Made by a program: the position numbers and the translations under genes
The notes under the pieces: model-generated
Seen by the model: the letters and a program-made list of their open reading frames with translations, nothing else
Told to the model about the DNA's origin: nothing
Database searches by the model: none
Assembly: GCA_023101725.1 (NCBI GenBank)
Contig: JALJCO010000054.1
Span: forward strand, 506,501-570,500
Reading direction: 5' to 3'
Origin: Atherinomorus stipes
Lineage: Eukaryota > Chordata > Actinopteri > Atheriniformes > Atherinidae
Length of the DNA stretch: 64,000 nt
Shown here: piece by piece, positions 60,507 to 64,000 of the stretch
Layout of the letters: each line of letters opens with the position of its first letter
Numbering within the stretch: the stretch's first letter is position 1

Positions 60507-60799
60507 GTAGGCTAAATGTTAGCCAAGCTAACGTTAGTACTTGCTGGTGATTAAATATAAAGCAAAATAAGTGGTTTAGCGAGACAGAGATATGATGGGA
60601 AAGATGCAAAGCATCCAGGCTGCAGGATGATGAGGGAGAGTGCAGTGTTTGGTATAACGGGACCCGCCGCTGATAACGGGAAATCCCGATCAGAAACAGT
60701 TTATGACGGTCATTTCAGAGAAACCTGCTGCAGAGCTGATCTGATCATCATCGGACTGTAGCAAAGGGATTTCTGAGTGTTGAGGTGTTTCTAATAAGA

Positions 60800-61958
60800 G
60801 GGAGACCTCCTCATGTCTTCTGACTCTGGACTACTTTCCATCCTCATTCTCCTGGACCTTACAGCAGCTTTCGACACCATCTCCCACACCACTCTCCTCA
60901 GTTGATTATCATCCATTGGTATTAGCCTCTAGCCTGGTTCACTATATACCTCTCTGATAGGACACAGTTCATACAACTCAAATCTTATAAATCCATCTCC
61001 TTCCCCGTTTCTGCTGGTGTGCCCCAAGGTTCTGTCCTGGGGCCCCTCCTGTTTATTATCTACATCCTCCCTCTTGGCTATATCCTCCGTAAGCATCATA
61101 TCAAATTCCACTGCTACGCGGACGACACCCAGCTCTACCTCTCTACGCAACCATCTGCCTCACTCCCACCAACCTCCCTCACCCTCTGTCTCCAAGAAAT
61201 CCATTCTTGGTTCTCATCCAACTTCCTCAAACTGAACAACTCTAAAACCGAAGTCCTCCTAGTAGGCACACCTCACACTCTTTCCAAAGCCAACAACTTC
61301 TCGATTACCATCGATGACTCAACTGTCCTCCCCCTCCCCTCAGGTTAAGAGTCTGGGTGTCGTCCTCGACAGCACACTCTCCTTCCAGTCTCACATTAAC
61401 ATCACCTGGTTTGCCTACTTCCACCTGCGTAACATCTCTCGTGTCCGTCCCTCTCTCACTCCCCAAACCACCGCCATCCTTGTTCACAGTCTCATCACTT
61501 CTCGCATTGACCACTGTAATTCACTTCTTTTCGGCCTTCCAAACAAGTCCCTCCAGAAACTGCAGCTCCTCCAAAACTCTGCAGCACGCCTGATCACTCA
61601 GACCCCCATTTCTCATCATATCACTCCCATCCTGCAACAACTCCACTGGCTCCCCATCAAACAAAGAATTATCTTCAAACTCCCCCTCACTACATTCAAG
61701 GCCCTCCATAACTTGGCTCCATCGTACATCTCAGATCTCCTTCACGTTAACACCCCTACCCGCTCCCTTCGATCCTCCCACACCTTCCAGCTCTCCGTTC
61801 CCCCGGCCCGTCTTGTCTCAATGGGGAACCGGGCATTTAGTTGCTCTGCTCCCCATCTCTGGAATTCCCTCCCTCCTGATCTCCGTACCATGGACTCCTT
61901 CCCTCTTTTCAAATCCAGACTCAAAACTTTCCTGTTCAGACAGTCTTTTTCCACCTAG
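60800..61958 (+). pseudogene. L2 LINE ORF2 (reverse transcriptase) fragment
   Basis: The palm motif LDLTAAFDTISH keeps its Asp and [13 protein letters not shown] keeps both catalytic Asp. An in-frame stop near 60902 (after HTTLLS) and a frame change near 61340, before VKSLGVVLD, break the frame. The endonuclease and the first RT motifs are absent because of 5' truncation. Confidence 0.92.
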
Positions 61959-62127
61959 TCCATATGCATCACTCCAATATTGTTTTTTGTTTCTTTTTTT
62001 TTCTCTCTCCCTTGTTGCGTTTTTACTGTTTTTAGCTTCCTGTTTTTAATGTTTTATCTGCCTGTACAGTGTCCTTGGGTGTTTTGAAAAGGCGCTTTCT
62101 AATCAAATGTATTATTATTATTATTAT
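60800..62127 (+). mobile_element. L2-clade LINE, 5'-truncated
   Basis: The plus-strand reverse transcriptase begins mid-domain at SSDSGLLSILILLDLTAAFD, continues through [13 protein letters not shown] and the catalytic YADD (61115-61126), and ends with the L2 C-terminal signature ([51 protein letters not shown]). The 3' end TTGAAAAGGCGCTTTCTAAT runs into an ATT repeat (62107-62127), the normal L2 tail. The 5' truncation is typical of LINE insertion. Confidence 0.95.
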
Positions 62128-62637
62128 TAAAGAGGAAAAAAGTTGGAGAATTACGCACTGATGTTTGTACAGACTGATACGGCAGACCCGCTGTTAGTAG
62201 AGCTCAGCTCCGGTGGTGATATTAAAACCACTCAGAGCACTTTCAGGCTGTAGTCTGCGGACCTCTAGTTTACCAGACTCCAGGTCTTCTGATCATTTTC
62301 CTCATTTTCTCTATAAAATGTTCACACTTGATCTGGAGTCAGAGGTTTCCTCTTGAGAGCCCCCAGCAGCAGCAGGACCGGTTTCTGGTTCAGCTGGAGG
62401 TTGTAGAGATGAACTGTTTTGTCTTCGGCCTAAACTTTGGAAAACTTGTATTTAGACCAGGAGGATACAGTCGTGGTTCCCTTTTGTCTGTTTTCCTCCT
62501 TTGGCTCACCAGTCTCCATGACTCAGCTGTTGTCTTTCTAACTGTGGACCGGACTAGAGGACACTCATTCAGGACCCCAGCGCCAACCAAACCGGTGACG
62601 TCAAAGCTTAGCTTTGCAGGTGTCTTTGTGGGCTTTA

Positions 62638-62789
<152 letters not shown>

Positions 62790-63249
62790 TAATAATTCTA
62801 TATCTGGGAGATTTTCTGATTGAGGGTGATGTTTGGTTACAGCTGCAATCTAAATCATTAGACGTTTCTTTTACATCATTAGCATGGCTAATGCAGCTTT
62901 TCTTCCATGTAGTGAAACCAATCATTAGTCCCTGGGTTTTTATGAGAACCTTTGCAGTCATGGCAACAGATATGGGGGTTCACAACACGGCAACTCCTTG
63001 CCATATTGCAGTTTAACAAAGTTAAATGAAAAGATTACCTGCTGCTGACAGTTAAAGGTGTCATCACCCGGAAATCCAACTTTTTCATGTTAAAACATGT
63101 GTATTGGAACAGGACCTCAGTTACAACGTGCAAGAAATTCCGGAAAGTGAAAGTAACTTCGCCTTTGAGTGCGGGCTCTCTCTTCTCACCAGAATCGGCC
63201 ACAAGCACGCGCTCTCCACAGTACGCAAATTGGATTTCACTCTCCCAAT

Positions 63250-63440
63250 GACGTGAACGAGCGAGGCTGCTAGCTGCTAAGCTAGCCTCTTTAGCGCCAC
63301 CTAAAAGCAGCTGATTACCTGCCGTGGAGTCGTTATGATCAGCTGTTATGACGTGAACTAGAGAGGCTGCGAGCGAGCTGCTAAGCTAGCGTCTTTAGCA
63401 CCACCTGAAGGCAGCTGATTACCTGCCACGGAGTAGACCA
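63250..63440. repeat. Tandem duplication of a 100-bp unit
   Basis: The unit starting ACGTGAACGAGCGAGGCTGC at 63251 recurs as ACGTGAACTAGAGAGGCTGC at 63351. Both continue through GCTGCTAAGCTAGC, TCTTTAGC.CCACCT, GCAGCTGATTACCTGCC. Copies differ by several substitutions and a 3-bp indel. No coding signal. Confidence 0.9.
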
Positions 63441-64000
63441 GCTTTGTCAGAAAGCTTTTTTCAGTGCTCTAACAGGAGGGACAGCTTTACCAGGGAGCAG
63501 TGGATTATATTTATCAGTGAGGATGTGCAGTCGGTAAGTGTTGCTGTTTGTAACTTATTATCTTTTGTGTATAAGAGACCAGCAAACGGTGGTTGACGAC
63601 CGGTCAAGCTGCTAATGTAGCTAGAGAAGCTAACACTGTTTGGTTAACTTCATGTCAGACGTCTGCTCCTTATATTCATCAGAGTCCAGCCCTTTTACTC
63701 CGCGGATCCTCTCCATCAACCGCACCGTTACGTTTTTATCACGTTTTTCTCTGTTGGGACATCATTTCCTTCACTTGGTCTGTCCTGATAAAACTTTGTT
63801 TTGGCTTTGACATTTGCCTTGTGAACGCGCTTACAGACAGGTCTAACTATCGTGCGTATTCTCGCGACAAACAATAGTTGGGGATAAAAAGAGGTTAAAA
63901 TGAGCTCATTAAATTTTCATCCCACCCAACTAGAATTAAAAATTCATTTGAAGATAATTTAAAAAGGATTGTGTATGTGAAACAGCAGGTTATGACACCT

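Overview
The window is vertebrate nuclear DNA, almost certainly from a ray-finned (teleost) fish. It has no prokaryotic gene organisation. It carries a typical fish repeat load: Tc1/mariner, hAT and Harbinger-type DNA transposons, a chromodomain-bearing Ty3/Gypsy element, L2 and RTE/Rex3-like LINEs, tRNA-derived SINEs and many microsatellites. Two short exons on the minus strand (24411-24527 and 32247-32365) read as consecutive pieces of the N-terminal C2 domain of INPP4B, the type II inositol-3,4-bisphosphate 4-phosphatase. Both have consensus splice sites and compatible phases. Most of the window is therefore intron of a minus-strand inpp4b gene, and the transposons sit in those introns.

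Layout. 1-24410 is the intron downstream of the second exon, with mostly single-copy sequence, a Tc1 terminal fragment (6851-7050), a MITE (9410-9921), a LINE remnant plus SINE (12770-13490), AT and poly-G repeats, a Harbinger-like MITE (21108-21560) and a SINE with snap-back palindromes (22326-22752). 24411-32365 holds the two exons and the intron between them, which contains a DNA transposon (25474-26362) and a 209-bp foldback (26407-26615). 32366-39686 starts the upstream intron; it holds a MITE and a complete but frame-broken Ty3/Gypsy chromovirus (33594-39686, minus strand, GTAAG target duplication) whose 5' LTR was later split by a 947-bp hAT element. 41384-55360 is a transposon graveyard: a Tc1 copy, a Tc1-in-hAT-in-Tc1 nest (44.2-47.7 kb) and a Tc1-in-hAT-in-LINE nest (51.2-55.4 kb). 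55361-64000 contains an L2 LINE, a polypurine block, a long AAT/ATT palindromic microsatellite, a 100-bp tandem duplication, and a CpG-bearing stretch with a possible plus-strand first exon (about 60446-60506).

The only host gene supported with confidence is inpp4b. The mobile elements are independent of it, and every one of them with coding sequence is broken. The most mechanistically interesting signal is in the Ty3/Gypsy element. The predicted first nucleotides of its transcript are complementary to the sequence just inside the 5' LTR, as expected for Tf1/sushi-type self-primed reverse transcription, and the gag frame runs from the LTR end straight through that primer site. Several homopolymer-rich blocks (13.8-14.5, 19.7-20.1, 59.4-59.9 kb) look like poorly resolved assembly.
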